A stretch of 64,000 bases of DNA from Caenorhabditis elegans (lineage: Eukaryota > Nematoda > Chromadorea > Rhabditida > Rhabditidae), in the NCBI RefSeq assembly GCF_000002985.6, contig NC_003283.11:19965501-20029500 (forward strand), written 5' to 3'. The notes below the pieces were generated by a model. That model was not told the origin of the DNA and made no database searches. It saw nothing but the letters and a program-made list of their open reading frames with translations. A program made the position numbers and the translations under genes. Positions 63,501-64,000 of the stretch are shown here, piece after piece (position 1 is the stretch's first letter; every line of letters begins with the position of its first letter).

Positions 63501-64000
63501 CAGAATCCTGACCGAGTTGCTCAGTAAATACGACAGGAACCTGGTGCCAAAAATGAAAGGAGTGGATGTCGACGTGGAATTGTTAATCCAAAGAGTATCG
63601 GAAATATCTGAAATCCAATCGAGCTCCACAATGCACATACTTTTCAGTCAAATTTGGCACGATCCAGGGTTATCGTTTGAGGTAGGCGCGTGCGCACGCC
63701 TACGCCTTTTTACGCTATTTGAGGCTCCTTTTGTCTTAAAAATCAATAAATTTTCAGCATGAAGAGGGTGCCCACTGCCTGACCAATTTATCACTGTCCC
63801 ATAGAATGGTTGATAATATCTGGCTACCGAATGTATGTATAGTCAACTCAAAAGGCTCTGCAATTCACAAATCGCCTACGCCCAACATATTTTTGGCTAT
63901 TTTTCCGAATGGAACAGTTTGGATGAACTATCGAGTTGTGGTCGAATCTCCCTGTGAAATGGATTTTTCGTTTTTCCCGATGGACAGAGTCATGTGTACC
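57577..64000 (+). CDS. Cys-loop ligand-gated ion channel with EGF-like module (5' part)
   Basis: Exons 57577-57634, 61342-61452, 61734-61833, 63504-63681 and 63758 to the window end give 230 residues so far. The order is signal peptide (MVFSFILTFTISVVAA); an EGF-like module with six cysteines (ECIKCDLRSSYCKTW, then SCECRDGFARISNGSC); a linker; then a pentameric-channel ligand-binding domain. Channel marks: LLSKYDRNLVPKM, SQIWHDPGL, IWLPNV and the Cys-loop CEMDFSFFPMDRVMC (13 residues between cysteines). PMD after FSFF suggests the anion-channel (GABA, glutamate or amine-gated) branch. The transmembrane part lies beyond the window. Intron 1 is 3.7 kb and introns 1 and 3 hold tRNA-like repeats. 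An EGF-like module before the ligand-binding domain is unusual for this family. The exact gene name is not recognised. Confidence 0.88.
57726..63455. repeat. tRNA-like repeat copies in channel introns (family 3)
   Basis: Copies lie at about 57726-57796 (-), 58651-58723 (+), 59102-59147 joined to 61272-61312 (+, split by an insertion), 61864-61936 (-), 62455-62525 (-) and 63382-63455 (+). Each shows AGTGGCTCAGTAGGTAA and CTGGTTCGACCC boxes. Flanks such as CCATTTTTGAAGTTGATGGC and TAGTTTGGAGCATTTT are shared, so the repeating unit is several hundred bp. There is no acceptor-stem pairing, so they are not functional tRNAs. Confidence 0.8.
59148..61271. mobile_element. 2.1 kb inverted-repeat element inserted in a tRNA-like repeat
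   Basis: The terminal inverted repeat is about 28 bp, starting CTCAGATAAATGGTTTGGAG. Inside both ends lie many direct copies of GAGTCTAATTAGAAG-type units (59225-59395 and 61000-61180). Excising it, with AA as a possible target duplication, restores a continuous tRNA-like unit. It carries its own tRNA-like segment at about 60766-60840 (GGGTTCAACTCC). No transposase frame was found, so it appears non-autonomous. Confidence 0.8.

Overview
The window is nematode DNA and almost certainly Caenorhabditis elegans. It has compact genes with mostly 45-60 bp introns and TTTTCAG acceptors, srh/sri chemoreceptor genes, degenerate TTAGGC (worm telomere) blocks, and a gene whose nine exons encode an 856-residue UNC-51 (Atg1/ULK) kinase. 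From memory unc-51 lies on the right arm of chromosome V; the location is recall and everything else below is read from the sequence.

Layout. 0.2-12.8 kb: three srh receptor genes (two +, one -). The first carries a 5.6 kb palindrome in an intron, made of two inverted Tc2-like pogo transposons around a second, CAGTG-ended palindrome. The second carries a 635 bp intron insertion that matches the third gene. 13.5-28.7 kb: two paralogous minus-strand coiled-coil protein genes of unknown function, with a C-type lectin remnant, a 1.26 kb palindrome, a small cluster of basic exons and an sri receptor gene between them. 30.7-38.9 kb: unc-51 on the minus strand, its introns swollen by telomere-like and other minisatellites, including a TTGGGC array. 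40.8-45.4 kb: twelve tRNA-like repeat copies in and around a small single-pass membrane protein gene whose 3' UTR holds an 18-G run. 46.5-49.6 kb: a Ly6 (three-finger) gene with two alternative last exons, one secreted and one with a GPI-type tail. 50-57.5 kb: repeats and low-complexity DNA. 57.6-64 kb: the 5' part of a Cys-loop ligand-gated ion channel with an EGF-like module, cut by the window edge.

The genes do not form an operon or pathway. Chemoreceptors and lectin remnants are typical of fast-evolving autosome arms, while unc-51 and the channel are conserved neuronal genes embedded among them. Most of the non-coding sequence consists of inverted-repeat elements, minisatellites and tRNA-like repeats, largely lodged in introns.

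Exon boundaries were placed by hand from GT/AG signals, reading frame and paralog comparison. No search or transcript evidence was available.
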